Below are positions 16,439 to 25,575 of a DNA stretch of 64,000 nucleotides, piece by piece; within the stretch, counting starts at the first letter, position 1; each line of letters starts with the position of its first letter. A program made the translations under genes and the position numbers. The notes below the pieces were generated by a model. The model was not told the DNA's origin. It did no database searches and saw only the letters and a program-made list of their open reading frames with translations. This DNA is from JAYWDA01 sp043747555 (lineage in GTDB: Bacteria; Bdellovibrionota; Bdellovibrionia; Bdellovibrionales; Bdellovibrionaceae). The stretch spans positions 1-64,000 of the forward strand of contig JAYTOY010000020.1 of assembly GCA_043747555.1 (NCBI GenBank), given 5' to 3'.

Positions 16439-17472
16439 TGAAAATCTTTAAAGCCGAAAATATTGAGTATGAAACTTTAAAGGGTTTTGATAAAGCGGCC
16501 ATCCTTATAAATTATTTGGGAAAAGATGCTTTAAAAAGTTTATTTAAAAATATGGAAGACGGAGACATCCGGAAATTAATTAATTTAATGTCCAAGTACC
16601 GTATTGTTCCAGTCCACGTCACAAAAAAAGTCCTCGAAGAATTTTATGAAATGATCAGCGAGACTGAAGATTATATTTTTTCGGAAGCTGTTTCGAATAA
16701 AGATTCGATCGTGGATGCACTCGGGGAAGAGCGCGCCCGCGGAATTTTAGGGGGATTAAATATTTCTTCCGGCGGAGCAAGGTCTTTGGAGTCCCTAGAA
16801 ATGGTCGATGCGAAATCTTTGGCGACATTCTTGGTGAACGAGCATCCTCAGACTGTGGCGGTGATTTTGGCCCACCTTGAGCCGGAAAAAAAGGGCGAGG
16901 TTTTAAAACGCTTGCCAGAAGCACTGCAAGCCGAAGTGGTACTAAGGATGGCAAATTTAGATCACGTTGATCCAGAGTTGATTGCAGAGATTGATCGCGT
17001 GCTCAAAAACCAATTAGCGAATACGGCGACAGTTGAGCAGGCTTCATTGGGTGGTGTTCAGCCAGTCGCTGAGATGCTCAACGTTATGGATAAGAATACT
17101 GAAACTTCAATTATGTCACGTTTAGAAGAAAAAGACCCACTGCTAGCAGAAGAGATCAGAAAGTTAATGTTTGTTTTCGACGATATTACAAAAATCGACG
17201 ATCGTGGAATCCAAACATTGCTGAAGGAAATTCCAAACGAAAAACTTTTGCTCGCTCTGAAAACGGCCAGCGAAGATATTCGTGGCAAGATTTTCAAAAA
17301 TATTTCAGCTCGTGCGGCCGAAATGTTAAAAGAAGATTTATCAAACATGGGGCCTTCACGTCTGTCAGATGTTGAAGGTGCTCAGCAGGAAATTGTTAAT
17401 GCTGCACGCCGATTAGAGGCCGAAGGCAAAATCCTGATCGCAAGAGGTGGTTCAGAGGATGCAATGGTCTAA
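16438..17472 (+). CDS. fliG: Flagellar motor switch protein FliG
   Basis: The 344-residue protein has the three FliG domains: an N-terminal part contacting FliF, the middle part with the EHPQ-type motif in FLVNEHPQTVAVILAHLEPE, and the C-terminal torque part with MFVFDDITKIDDRGIQTLLK and EKLLLALKTA. Charged torque residues are present (DD in FVFDD, D-R in IDDRGIQ). I take ATG 16438, which overlaps the fliF stop; an earlier in-frame start at 16411 would lie inside fliF. The 3' end overlaps fliH. Confidence 0.95.
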   Translation: MKIFKAENIEYETLKGFDKAAILINYLGKDALKSLFKNMEDGDIRKLINLMSKYRIVPVHVTKKVLEEFYEMISETEDYIFSEAVSNKDSIVDALGEERARGILGGLNISSGGARSLESLEMVDAKSLATFLVNEHPQTVAVILAHLEPEKKGEVLKRLPEALQAEVVLRMANLDHVDPELIAEIDRVLKNQLANTATVEQASLGGVQPVAEMLNVMDKNTETSIMSRLEEKDPLLAEEIRKLMFVFDDITKIDDRGIQTLLKEIPNEKLLLALKTASEDIRGKIFKNISARAAEMLKEDLSNMGPSRLSDVEGAQQEIVNAARRLEAEGKILIARGGSEDAMV

Positions 17473-18238
17473 GAACTTTCTTCGGAAAGGCGCAGCAGAA
17501 AATAAGGTCCTCGAGTTCGTCCCTCAGAAGTTTGAACTGGGGACGCCGACTCAGGCCAGAAATTATCTGAATGCAAAGAAGCATGGCTCAGATTTCGAAA
17601 TGAGCGATGTCCTTCGCGTGCAAACTGGTATTGACCAAATAGAAAAAATTGACGAAGAAGAAAAAATTGAAGGTAAGGCCCTTGAAAAGTTAAAAGAAAT
17701 TCAAGAAAAAGCTTACCAAGAAGCCTATCAATTAGGCCTTGATGAGGGAAAGCAAAAGGCCTTCAACGACTTTTCAGCACATATTCAAGAAAATTTAGAT
17801 CGCTTGGCCGCTGTCATTAGTCATATCGAAAAACTAAAAGAAAGTTTGATGAGTTTTAACGAGTCTCACTTAATCAAACTCATGTTCCACATGGCTTCTA
17901 GGCTCGCACACACTCATCTGGAAAATAACAATCCCCTGATTGTTGATATCATCAAAAACTCTGTCAACTTAGCACAAGACGAAGAAGAAATCGTTGTTCG
18001 GGTGTCCGCTCAACAATTTGATTTTTTAGAGCAACTTAAAACAGAGAATGGTCGCGAATATGATTTTCTTAAAAAAATAAAACTAGAGCCTTCCGCTGAA
18101 GTCAGCCCAGGTGGCTGCATTGTTGAAACAAATTATGGTGAGGTTGATGCTCGGATTGAGCAACGGACTAAACAACTTTGGGAAGGTTTAATTGATAATA
18201 TGCCCAAAGTAAAAAATAAATTGGCAGGCCATGAATAA
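17459..18238 (+). CDS. fliH: Flagellar export stator/regulator FliH
   Basis: The 259-residue protein has a polar N-terminus, a central EKAYQEAYQLGLDEGKQKAF coiled coil with the family's spaced glycines, and a C-terminal domain (SPGGCIVETNYGEVDARIEQ) that is the FliH/HrpE/YscL/V-ATPase-E signature. FliH binds the FliI ATPase and links it to the export gate and C ring. ATG 17459 has AGAGGTGG about eight bases upstream; a GTG at 17447 would add four residues. It overlaps fliG by 14 bases and fliI by 8. Confidence 0.9.
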   Translation: MQWSKNFLRKGAAENKVLEFVPQKFELGTPTQARNYLNAKKHGSDFEMSDVLRVQTGIDQIEKIDEEEKIEGKALEKLKEIQEKAYQEAYQLGLDEGKQKAFNDFSAHIQENLDRLAAVISHIEKLKESLMSFNESHLIKLMFHMASRLAHTHLENNNPLIVDIIKNSVNLAQDEEEIVVRVSAQQFDFLEQLKTENGREYDFLKKIKLEPSAEVSPGGCIVETNYGEVDARIEQRTKQLWEGLIDNMPKVKNKLAGHE

Positions 18239-19559
18239 TCTGTCCCTTAATTTTGATAAATATGAAGACTTAACTTCGACGGTGCATCTGTCCCATGATA
18301 GTGGAAAAGTCACAGAAGTGGTCGGCATGTTAATACGTGGGTATTTGCCGGGTGCTTCCATTGGCAGCGTTGTCCAGATTACACCCAGTGGTCTTGAAAG
18401 AAATTTCTTAGCAGAAGTTGTGGGTTTTAAAGATAAATATGTTTTGATGATGCCTTTGGGTGACATGAAGGGCATTTCTTTAGGATCAAAAATTGTCCTC
18501 TCGCGCCAGACAGCCACCGTTCGTGTGTCCAACGAGATGTTAGGTCGAATCGTTGATGGCTTAGGTCACCCCATCGATCAAAATATCGATATCGAAGATT
18601 TTCGCGAAGTTTCCTTATACAGCGAACCTAGAAATCCACTTTTGCGAAAACCGATCCGAGAAAGTTTAGATTTAGGAATTCGTTCGATCAATACTTCACT
18701 GACAGTGGGTAAAGGCCAAAGGGTCTCAATCATGGCGGGCTCAGGTGTTGGCAAATCAGTTCTGCTTGGCATGATTTCCAGATATGCAAAAGCGGATGTG
18801 AATGTGATTGCAATGATCGGTGAGCGAGGCCGTGAAGTTCGCGAATTTATTGAAAATGATTTAGGACCTGAAGGAATGGCAAAGTCTGTGATCGTCTGTG
18901 TGACTTCCGATCAAAGTCCTTTACTGCGAATGCGCGGAGCTTATGTTGCGATGGCCATCGCAGAATTTTTTAGTGCTCAAGGGAAAGATGTTTTATTAAC
19001 CATGGATTCCATCACTCGATTTGCCATGGCTCAGCGGGAAATTGGTCTCAGTACGGGCGAACCCCCGTCATCCAAAGGTTATACTCCGAGCGTTTTTTCT
19101 TTATTGCCAAAACTGTTAGAGCGGGCTGGAAATTTTGAAAACGAAGGCAGTATCACGGGCCTTTTCACCACCTTGGTAGAAGGCGATGATATGAATGATC
19201 CGATTGGGGATGCTGTCCGTTCCATCGTCGATGGACATATTGTGCTATCAAGATCGATGGCGCAAAAAGGACATTTTCCAGCAGTTGATATTCTGCAAAG
19301 CTCAAGCCGGGTGATGAAAAGTGTATCATCCGCAGAACAGCTAAGACTTGCGCAAAAAATTCGTGAAACTTTAGCTGTCTACAAAGACGCTGAGGATTTA
19401 ATTAATATCGGCGCTTATAAACCCGGTTCCAATGCAAAGATAGACAAAGCCGTTAAATTAATTGATCCCGTAAATGATTATCTTCGACAGGATGTCGCAG
19501 ACCCTACGGATATGACCCAATGTCTTCGAAGACTGCAGCAGATTTTTATCCAAGGATAG
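18231..19559 (+). CDS. fliI: Flagellum-specific ATPase FliI
   Basis: The 442-residue protein is a clear type III secretion ATPase of the F1-beta family: Walker A GSGVGKS (around residue 166), IGERGREVREFIE, the family motif MDSITRFAMAQREIGL, and LLERAGNFE followed by SITGLFTTLVEGDDMNDPI. It hydrolyses ATP at the cytoplasmic face of the flagellar export apparatus to help unfold and load substrates. Length and order (fliH-fliI-fliJ) are standard. It overlaps fliH by 8 bases. Confidence 0.97.
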   Translation: MNNLSLNFDKYEDLTSTVHLSHDSGKVTEVVGMLIRGYLPGASIGSVVQITPSGLERNFLAEVVGFKDKYVLMMPLGDMKGISLGSKIVLSRQTATVRVSNEMLGRIVDGLGHPIDQNIDIEDFREVSLYSEPRNPLLRKPIRESLDLGIRSINTSLTVGKGQRVSIMAGSGVGKSVLLGMISRYAKADVNVIAMIGERGREVREFIENDLGPEGMAKSVIVCVTSDQSPLLRMRGAYVAMAIAEFFSAQGKDVLLTMDSITRFAMAQREIGLSTGEPPSSKGYTPSVFSLLPKLLERAGNFENEGSITGLFTTLVEGDDMNDPIGDAVRSIVDGHIVLSRSMAQKGHFPAVDILQSSSRVMKSVSSAEQLRLAQKIRETLAVYKDAEDLINIGAYKPGSNAKIDKAVKLIDPVNDYLRQDVADPTDMTQCLRRLQQIFIQG

Positions 19560-19570
19560 GATAGGCCCTG

Positions 19571-20023
19571 ATGAGATTTAAATTTCCTTTGCAAAAAGTT
19601 TTAGAGCATCGAAAGGTGCTTGAGGATTTGGCGCAAAAAGACTTTCAAGAAGCCATGGCGCTTTTAGTGAAAGAGCAAAAACTTCTATCCACACTTCAAG
19701 ATCAAATGCGATTAGCCTTTGATAAAATTTTCCAAGCCCAGCATTCTAAGTCGGGCCAGACCTCTGAACAGCTGAAACAACTGAGTGATTTCATCATTGG
19801 GCAAAAGGTCCGTATGGAAAGGCAGAAGGCTAAGATCCAGGAATGCGAAAAAGGAGTCGAGGCCCTCAGAGAAATTTTGCGAGAAAAGGCCGTAGACTAT
19901 AAAATAATAGAAAGGCTTCGAGAACGCAAAAAAACTGAATTTAACGAAGAAGTGGCAAGATTGGATCAAAAAGAAATGGATGAGATTGCCATCTTAAGAA
20001 AGGCTCACGGAAATCGGGCATGA
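19571..20023 (+). CDS. fliJ: Flagellar export protein FliJ
   Basis: The 150-residue protein is almost wholly alpha-helical and highly charged, beginning MRFKFPLQKVLEHRKVLEDL, a typical FliJ N-terminus. FliJ forms a coiled coil that sits in the FliI hexamer and contacts the export gate, and escorts export chaperones. It follows fliI by 11 bases and overlaps the MotE-like gene by ATGA at 20020-20023. Sequence identity in this family is weak, but context makes the call secure. Confidence 0.9.
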   Translation: MRFKFPLQKVLEHRKVLEDLAQKDFQEAMALLVKEQKLLSTLQDQMRLAFDKIFQAQHSKSGQTSEQLKQLSDFIIGQKVRMERQKAKIQECEKGVEALREILREKAVDYKIIERLRERKKTEFNEEVARLDQKEMDEIAILRKAHGNRA

Positions 20024-20793
20024 AAAGTGGATACGAACAGTTCTTTAAAAAAGCGCGACAAAATGCAGCTTCCGGTGCAAAGCCGCAAGTTCGCGTGCGT
20101 CCGCCACTTCATCATACCTTGAGTGAACGTGATATGGATTCTTCCTTGAAAAAAAGAATGGGAATGCCGCCAAAGAAAAAACCAAAAAAGATTTCCTGGA
20201 AACTAGCTGGCTTTTCTTTGATTGGAATGATCGTGACCGGCATTGGTTTTGTTCAACACGAAAAATTAGAAAAAGTTTTAGCGACGATTGAAATTGATTT
20301 CTTAGGAACGGCACAGGCAGAAACTTCTAGCAGAGCTCCAAGCGCGGTTAAGCCAGAAGCGCCAGCTGTGACTTCAGCGACAAAGACCGTTGAGAACGCT
20401 GAAGAATTAGATCATTTATCAAAATTACGTGAAAAAAAGAAAGAACTTGATGCAAGGGAAGAAGAAATCAATCGCCTTGATGCTGAATTGCAAAAGCAAA
20501 AAGGGGATTTAGAAGCCCGATTGAAGGACTTGCGGGAAACCCGTGAACAGATTTCAAAAATGTTAGAAGAGCGCGTGAAAAATGATGAAAGCAAAGTTGA
20601 AACATTGGTTCAAATGTATTCCAACATGCGACCGCCACAGGCGGCAAAGGTGTTCGAGACATTGGATGAAGACTTGGCGATTGATATTTTAGGCCGCATG
20701 AAGAAAAAAAGTGCTGCGGACATTATGAATTTGTTAAAACCTGAAAAGGCGCAAATCTTTTCAGAAAAATTTGCAGGTTATAAAAGAAAGTAA
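20020..20793 (+). CDS. MotE-like / MgtE-N-domain flagellar protein
   Basis: The 257-residue protein has a basic cytoplasmic N-terminus (1-65), one membrane segment (about 66-84), a Pro/Ala-rich stretch, a long coiled coil (130-195) and a C-terminal MgtE-N-like repeat region (PPQAAKVFETLDEDLAIDIL, then LGRMKKKSAADIMNLLKPEK). Proteins of this build next to fliJ are annotated MotE; in rhizobia MotE is a periplasmic chaperone of the motor protein MotC. The role here is uncertain. It is coupled to fliJ by a 4-base overlap. Confidence 0.78.
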   Translation: MKSGYEQFFKKARQNAASGAKPQVRVRPPLHHTLSERDMDSSLKKRMGMPPKKKPKKISWKLAGFSLIGMIVTGIGFVQHEKLEKVLATIEIDFLGTAQAETSSRAPSAVKPEAPAVTSATKTVENAEELDHLSKLREKKKELDAREEEINRLDAELQKQKGDLEARLKDLRETREQISKMLEERVKNDESKVETLVQMYSNMRPPQAAKVFETLDEDLAIDILGRMKKKSAADIMNLLKPEKAQIFSEKFAGYKRK

Positions 20794-20846
20794 TTTTAAA
20801 AAACAAGTCCGTGGCTGGGGGCTGCGGATCACAACAAGGAGGTTGA

Positions 20847-22634
20847 GTGTTAAATTCAATCAGTGTCGGTCCTCCCCAGGGTCCGCCGAGCTGGAACTCT
20901 TCAAAGCCTGATAAGGTGGAAGGGTCAAAGGAGTCTTTCGATAAAGCGCTTGCAGAAAAAGTAAGCTCTAAGGATGACACGAAAGTGTCGGATCGAAAGG
21001 TTTCAAGTAAGGATGATAAAAAAGAGGAGATCCGTGAAAAGAAGCCCGAACAAAAAGAAGCTTCGTCTCAGGACCCTCTTAAAAAAAGAGCAGCAGTTTT
21101 AAGGCAGAAAGCCATTGCAGGATTCATGGACTCTTTTGAGAGTGAATTCGATGTTCCTCCGACGCGACTCGTGGAGGCGATGGCCCAATTGCCAACTGCT
21201 GATCTTGAAAAAAATCCTGAAGAAACCGCAGACTCTGTCCTAGCTCAGCTAGATCTAACAGAGGAGCAAGAATTACAGGCCAAGGAAATGTACTTGAGCT
21301 TGGTTTCTGATCTTAATCGGATTGATAAAGCCGCACAGCCACCCGTGGTTGTGACAGCCGATCCCAATGCGATGATGGGAAGCCAGCTGAAGGAGCGATT
21401 TGATGTCGCAAAGGAAAAGAAAATTGTCCTGAATCAATCCTTGGAAAAGATGAATAACAATTTTTTTATGAAGCCAGGAATGCAATCTGCGCCTGCGAAT
21501 CAAGAAGTTTCTCAAAGCCTTGAGCAAGGAATTGAGTCTCAGACTTTGGATCGCTCCGCCGCCGGGGCTTCTGGTTTTGAAAACGGTCTGATGGAAGATA
21601 CTGCTAATTTGCAAGATCCATCATCGGCGTTTCAAGATCGACCTGTGCAGCAGAATCCAACTCCGCCGACTTTGCCTGACAGTGGCAAAATAAAAGGCGG
21701 CCAAGGTTTGAATGCCGAGAACAGTAAAAATGCCTCGGGCACAAATCTTTTGGAGCAGATGAAGAAATTGTCAGAGCAACCAGCTCAACCTGAAATTGTG
21801 AAAGAGAGTGCGCAGCCACTTTCTCAAGCACCGCTTCAAGGAGCACTTGCAGGAATGGCTTTAAAACAAGGCCAAGCTCAGCAACAGCAGGGCGAAGGTT
21901 TTTCAGGTAAGGGCTCGGGCAAAGAGGGCGGAAAAAAATCCTCGTCGGGTGAAGGCTTGGAAATGTTAGGATCAAACGTTGACGTCAGTACATCCAGTGC
22001 CGTGACTTCAGCGAACGCTCCAGCCACAGACACATCGGCTCCTTTTCGATCTTCAGCAGCGGCGGGAACTGTCATGGGTGCCCCTCGACCAGCCGAAGGA
22101 AAAGAAGCTCATCAAGATGTTAACATTCGCCAAATTATGAATCAGGCCCAGTACCTGATTAAAAAAGGTGGCGGAGAAGTTAAAGTCGAGATGAGTCCCG
22201 AAGGTCTAGGCCAGGTTCATTTGAAAATGGCCATTCACGACGGCAAAGTTAATTTACAGATGGCCACAGAAACTGCAGAAGCAAAGCTAGCGATTGAAAG
22301 CGGAATGTCCGACCTAAAATCCAGCCTAGCCGCGCACAAGCTTTCGGTGGATCATGTAAAGGTGGATGTAGTGAGTGGATCTTCGGCGGGAAGTGCTGCC
22401 GATAATTCGCAACAATCTTTCAACCAGGAAGCACAACGGGATAGCACGCGACAATTCTGGAATCAGTTCCAGCAAAACTTCGGTAACCGAACACGGGACG
22501 AGGGCTTAACAGAAGCTCCCGGCTTAAAAGGTTACGGAGCGCAAAGACGCGATCCCTTGGCGCCAGTTGAAGGAACAAGCACCGCCAAACGAAGTGTTGA
22601 AGGCAAAGGCAGTGGTTTGAATCTAGTTGCTTAG
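20847..22634 (+). CDS. fliK: Flagellar hook-length control protein FliK
   Basis: The 595-residue protein has a long low-complexity, Gln/Ser/Gly-rich N-terminal two thirds and a conserved C-terminal domain (about 425-515) with GGGEVKVEMSPEGLGQVHLK, the FliK Flg_hook signature, followed by EAKLAIESGMSDLKSSLAAH. FliK measures the hook and switches the export gate from hook to filament substrates. The start is GTG 20847 after AAGGAGG. It lies between the MotE-like gene and flgD, as in many operons. Confidence 0.92.
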   Translation: MLNSISVGPPQGPPSWNSSKPDKVEGSKESFDKALAEKVSSKDDTKVSDRKVSSKDDKKEEIREKKPEQKEASSQDPLKKRAAVLRQKAIAGFMDSFESEFDVPPTRLVEAMAQLPTADLEKNPEETADSVLAQLDLTEEQELQAKEMYLSLVSDLNRIDKAAQPPVVVTADPNAMMGSQLKERFDVAKEKKIVLNQSLEKMNNNFFMKPGMQSAPANQEVSQSLEQGIESQTLDRSAAGASGFENGLMEDTANLQDPSSAFQDRPVQQNPTPPTLPDSGKIKGGQGLNAENSKNASGTNLLEQMKKLSEQPAQPEIVKESAQPLSQAPLQGALAGMALKQGQAQQQQGEGFSGKGSGKEGGKKSSSGEGLEMLGSNVDVSTSSAVTSANAPATDTSAPFRSSAAAGTVMGAPRPAEGKEAHQDVNIRQIMNQAQYLIKKGGGEVKVEMSPEGLGQVHLKMAIHDGKVNLQMATETAEAKLAIESGMSDLKSSLAAHKLSVDHVKVDVVSGSSAGSAADNSQQSFNQEAQRDSTRQFWNQFQQNFGNRTRDEGLTEAPGLKGYGAQRRDPLAPVEGTSTAKRSVEGKGSGLNLVA

Positions 22635-22656
22635 ATTCACCAAAAAAGGAGGAAAA

Positions 22657-23673
22657 ATGAGTGTGATGAATGTGAAGGCTAATACAAAACAATTTGGCGT
22701 GACCCAAGATAAGCCACAATCGACAAACTCATTGCCCTCCAATATTAGTGCGACGGATAAAGATAAAATTAATGGAGACAATGTCGGAGATGCGCTGAAT
22801 AAAATGGCGGATCCAAATTGGGTGGATCCATCAAAGAAAATGCGAACCGTTGGAAATCCAAGTTTGGATAAAGACGCATTTTTTAAATTGATGCTGGCTC
22901 AGTTAAAAAACCAGGATCCGACAAATCCATTGAAGTCGCATGAAATGGCCGCGCAGTTAGCAAGCTTTTCTTCACTTGAGCAAATGCAAAATATGAATTC
23001 CACTTTGACGGAAATGAAAAATGGTCAAAAGCCAACCGAGCAATTTCAAGCGCTTTCACTGATTGGTAAATCTGTCGGTGGAGATTCTTCTAAGGTTGTT
23101 CGCGCCAAAGGCGACAAAGACCACGATTTCAAATTCAATCTGCCCATGGAAGCGACAGAAGTGACGGTGCAGGTGAAAAATCAAGATGGCGAAGCCATTC
23201 GCAAGTATGATTTAAAAAATCTAAAAGCGGGTGGTAATAAAATTATGTGGAATGGAAAAGATGATCGCGATACAGCAATGCCGCCAGGCGAATATACTTT
23301 CGCCATTGAAGCCAAAGGCAGTGCTGGAAATAAAATCGCGGTCAAAACAGATTTTAGTGGAGTGATCACGGGCGTGAATTACACCTCTGAAGGTCCCGTC
23401 TTGATGATTGGCAATCAGACCATTCGTCTGAAGGACGTTCGTAAGATTCAAGACCCGAGTCTTATGAGTAACGACCAGAATATCAAAGATGTGACCGCTC
23501 AGGACTTGAAGAAAGAAGCCCCCGTAGCAGAAACTAATAGTAAGCAAGAGTCTTCTGCTGCGAAACCCGCGACTGAAGCGACGCAAAGCCCACGCGCCTC
23601 TGTGAATAAAATCATGGACAGTGTTGGCATGAGTCGCGATATGATCGCTAAGTTACAAAAGGAGACAAAATAG
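22657..23673 (+). CDS. flgD: Hook assembly (hook-cap) protein FlgD
   Basis: The 338-residue protein has the FlgD N-terminal motif FFKLMLAQLKNQDPTNPLKS, followed by EMAAQLASFSSLEQMQNMN, then a FlgD Ig-like/tudor region with WNGKDDRDTAMPPGEYTF. FlgD caps the growing hook and is removed when the hook is complete. ATG 22657 is supported by AAAAGGAGG just upstream; an earlier TTG at 22627 would overlap the fliK end. The C-terminal tail (from about 280) is Ala/Ser/Thr-rich and longer than usual. Confidence 0.93.
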   Translation: MSVMNVKANTKQFGVTQDKPQSTNSLPSNISATDKDKINGDNVGDALNKMADPNWVDPSKKMRTVGNPSLDKDAFFKLMLAQLKNQDPTNPLKSHEMAAQLASFSSLEQMQNMNSTLTEMKNGQKPTEQFQALSLIGKSVGGDSSKVVRAKGDKDHDFKFNLPMEATEVTVQVKNQDGEAIRKYDLKNLKAGGNKIMWNGKDDRDTAMPPGEYTFAIEAKGSAGNKIAVKTDFSGVITGVNYTSEGPVLMIGNQTIRLKDVRKIQDPSLMSNDQNIKDVTAQDLKKEAPVAETNSKQESSAAKPATEATQSPRASVNKIMDSVGMSRDMIAKLQKETK

Positions 23674-23675
23674 TC

Positions 23676-24104
23676 ATGGACGTTAAAAAAGTCAGTGGAC
23701 TGGAAAATCTTGGTGGGGTGCAAACAAACCCTACAGTTCCGAAAGGAACACAAGGACCCTCATTCCGCGACGCTTTAAACCAAGTGCAAAATCAAGGCGC
23801 GCCAGTGAAGGCGCCCGTGATTGGTGCAGTGGGTGGCACGAGCGAAGCTCAGCCATTAAAGTTTAGTAACCATGCTGTTGAACGCATGCAAAGCCGTGGA
23901 ATACGGTTTACGCCTGAATCAATGGCAAGATTGAATGAGGCAGTAAGTAAAGCTTCTGCTAAAGGATCGAAGGACTCTTTGATTCTGATGGACGAGACAG
24001 CTTTGATTGTTAGTGTGAAGAATCGCACGGTCGTAACAGTGATGGATAAAGCCGCACTGAAAGACAATGTGTTTACGAACATCGACAGTACGATAGTGAT
24101 GTAA
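23676..24104 (+). CDS. TIGR02530-type flagellar operon protein
   Basis: The 142-residue protein has a polar N-terminus and a conserved C-terminal domain: KFSNHAVERMQSRGIRFTPE, GSKDSLILMDETALIVSVKN and NRTVVTVMDKAALKDNVFTN. This pattern belongs to the small family often found between flgD and flgE (TIGR02530, flagellar operon protein), whose function is poorly known and presumably relates to hook assembly. It starts 3 bases after flgD, so it is probably co-translated. A 115-base gap separates it from flgE. Confidence 0.85.
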   Translation: MDVKKVSGLENLGGVQTNPTVPKGTQGPSFRDALNQVQNQGAPVKAPVIGAVGGTSEAQPLKFSNHAVERMQSRGIRFTPESMARLNEAVSKASAKGSKDSLILMDETALIVSVKNRTVVTVMDKAALKDNVFTNIDSTIVM

Positions 24105-24219
24105 AAAGTTTTTAGCAGTAAGTTTTTGAAAATTTAATAAACAGGGCTGGTCCTCACAAGGAAGCCCTCCAATATATAACAGCCGATCGATTGACGCTGT
24201 TCTATGACACGGAGGTCAT

Positions 24220-25503
24220 ATGGGTATTCTCTCGTCACTAATTACCGGTGTATCCGGTTTAACCGCACAAGGTGAAGCTTTAGGAGTTACGGCAGATAAT
24301 ATCGCCAACTCCAACACCACTGGTTTTAAAGCCAGCCGTGCCGAGTTCCAAGATATTATTTCTAAGAGCTTAAAAGGTATCTTAGGAGGAAATCAGATCG
24401 GTCGCGGGGTTAAAATCGGCGCGGTCAATCCAATCATCGTACAAGGTAACGTCGATGCCACAGACAAGGTCACAGATCTTGCAATCTCTGGAGATGGTTA
24501 CTACAAAGTAAAAGGTTCTGACGGCGAATCTTTCACTCGAGATGGATCTTTTCATTTCGACAGAGAAGGTTACTTAACAACAAATGATAATCAACGGGTT
24601 CAAGGTTTTGAAGGTAACGAAAAAGGTCAGATCATCAATAAAGTTTCTGATATTAAGTTTCCTCGCGCTCTCGTTCCAGCCAAAGCTACGACTGAATTAA
24701 GAATGGATTTGAATCTTGATTCACGAGTGGAGCCCACTAAAAAATTCGACGCTAAAGATCCTTATGCGACATCACATTATTCAACAGGTGTTGAAATGTA
24801 TGACTCACAAGGAAATAAACATCTTGTGACTTATTTCTTCAATAAATCAGCTGATCGTCAATGGGACTATCGCGGGCTTGTTGATGGTAAAGAAGTGACT
24901 GGAGCTGAAGACGGTGCATTGGCGCAAGTCTGCCAAGGTAAATTGGAATTTACAGTCGATGGAAAATTACAATCCAATGAACTGACAGATTCTAACTTTA
25001 ACTTCAAAGGTGGAGCTTTACAGGGTCAAAAAATTAAATTGAACTTTGGTGATGCGATTAAAGACGGCGGAAAAGGCATCGATGGTTCTAAACAGTACGG
25101 TAAAAATTCTGACCTTATCAATTGGGGACAAGATGGATCCGCAGCTGGTACGATCAGTGGTTTATCTTTCAATGATGAAGGCATTCTGACCGCCGTTTAC
25201 ACCAACGGACAGTCACAGGATTTAGCGCAGATTGCGTTGGCTAAATTTGAAAATCCAGAAGCGATGTTCAAAGTCGGAAACAATCGATTGAAAGAATCTC
25301 GGGATTCAGGATCTTCGGCCTTGGGTGCACCAGGCTCTAACGGTCGCGGAAAAATCTTTGCAAAGTCTTTAGAGCGATCAACAGTCGATCTAGCTTCCGA
25401 GTTCGTGCAGATGATTCAAAGTCAGCGAGCCTTCCAAGCGAATGCGAAGACAATCACGACAACTGATGAGTTACTGAACGAAATCATCCAGTTGAAGAGA
25501 TAA
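24220..25503 (+). CDS. flgE: Flagellar hook protein FlgE
   Basis: The 427-residue protein has the hook-family N-terminus (TADNIANSNTTGFKASRAEF) and C-terminus (ASEFVQMIQSQRAFQANAKT), with the FlgE middle domain containing TRDGSFHFDREGYLTTND. FlgE polymerises into the flexible hook between rod and filament. The ATG follows ACGGAGGTC. In the 115-base gap upstream, AGGGCT (24143-24148) can pair with AGCCCT (24163-24168), a possible leader structure. The gene ends 33 bases before a strong terminator, so it closes the operon. Confidence 0.96.
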   Translation: MGILSSLITGVSGLTAQGEALGVTADNIANSNTTGFKASRAEFQDIISKSLKGILGGNQIGRGVKIGAVNPIIVQGNVDATDKVTDLAISGDGYYKVKGSDGESFTRDGSFHFDREGYLTTNDNQRVQGFEGNEKGQIINKVSDIKFPRALVPAKATTELRMDLNLDSRVEPTKKFDAKDPYATSHYSTGVEMYDSQGNKHLVTYFFNKSADRQWDYRGLVDGKEVTGAEDGALAQVCQGKLEFTVDGKLQSNELTDSNFNFKGGALQGQKIKLNFGDAIKDGGKGIDGSKQYGKNSDLINWGQDGSAAGTISGLSFNDEGILTAVYTNGQSQDLAQIALAKFENPEAMFKVGNNRLKESRDSGSSALGAPGSNGRGKIFAKSLERSTVDLASEFVQMIQSQRAFQANAKTITTTDELLNEIIQLKR

Positions 25504-25535
25504 TAAGTAGTTAGATAAAAATCATATGACTTAAT

Positions 25536-25569
25536 GACCTCGGGCCGAGAGAACCCGGGGTCTTTTTTT
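25536..25569 (+). terminator. Rho-independent terminator of the flagellar operon
   Basis: GACCTCGGG (25536-25544) pairs with CCCGGGGTC (25554-25562) over nine positions (one G-T), with a 9-base loop, followed by seven T (25563-25569). It lies 33 bases after the flgE stop. Confidence 0.9.
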
Positions 25570-25575
25570 ATGGTG

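Noticed and set aside
24182..24189. GCCGATCG before flgE as a sigma-28 -10 box
   Set aside because: No TAAA-like element exists at the correct spacing; flgE is more likely read from the upstream operon.
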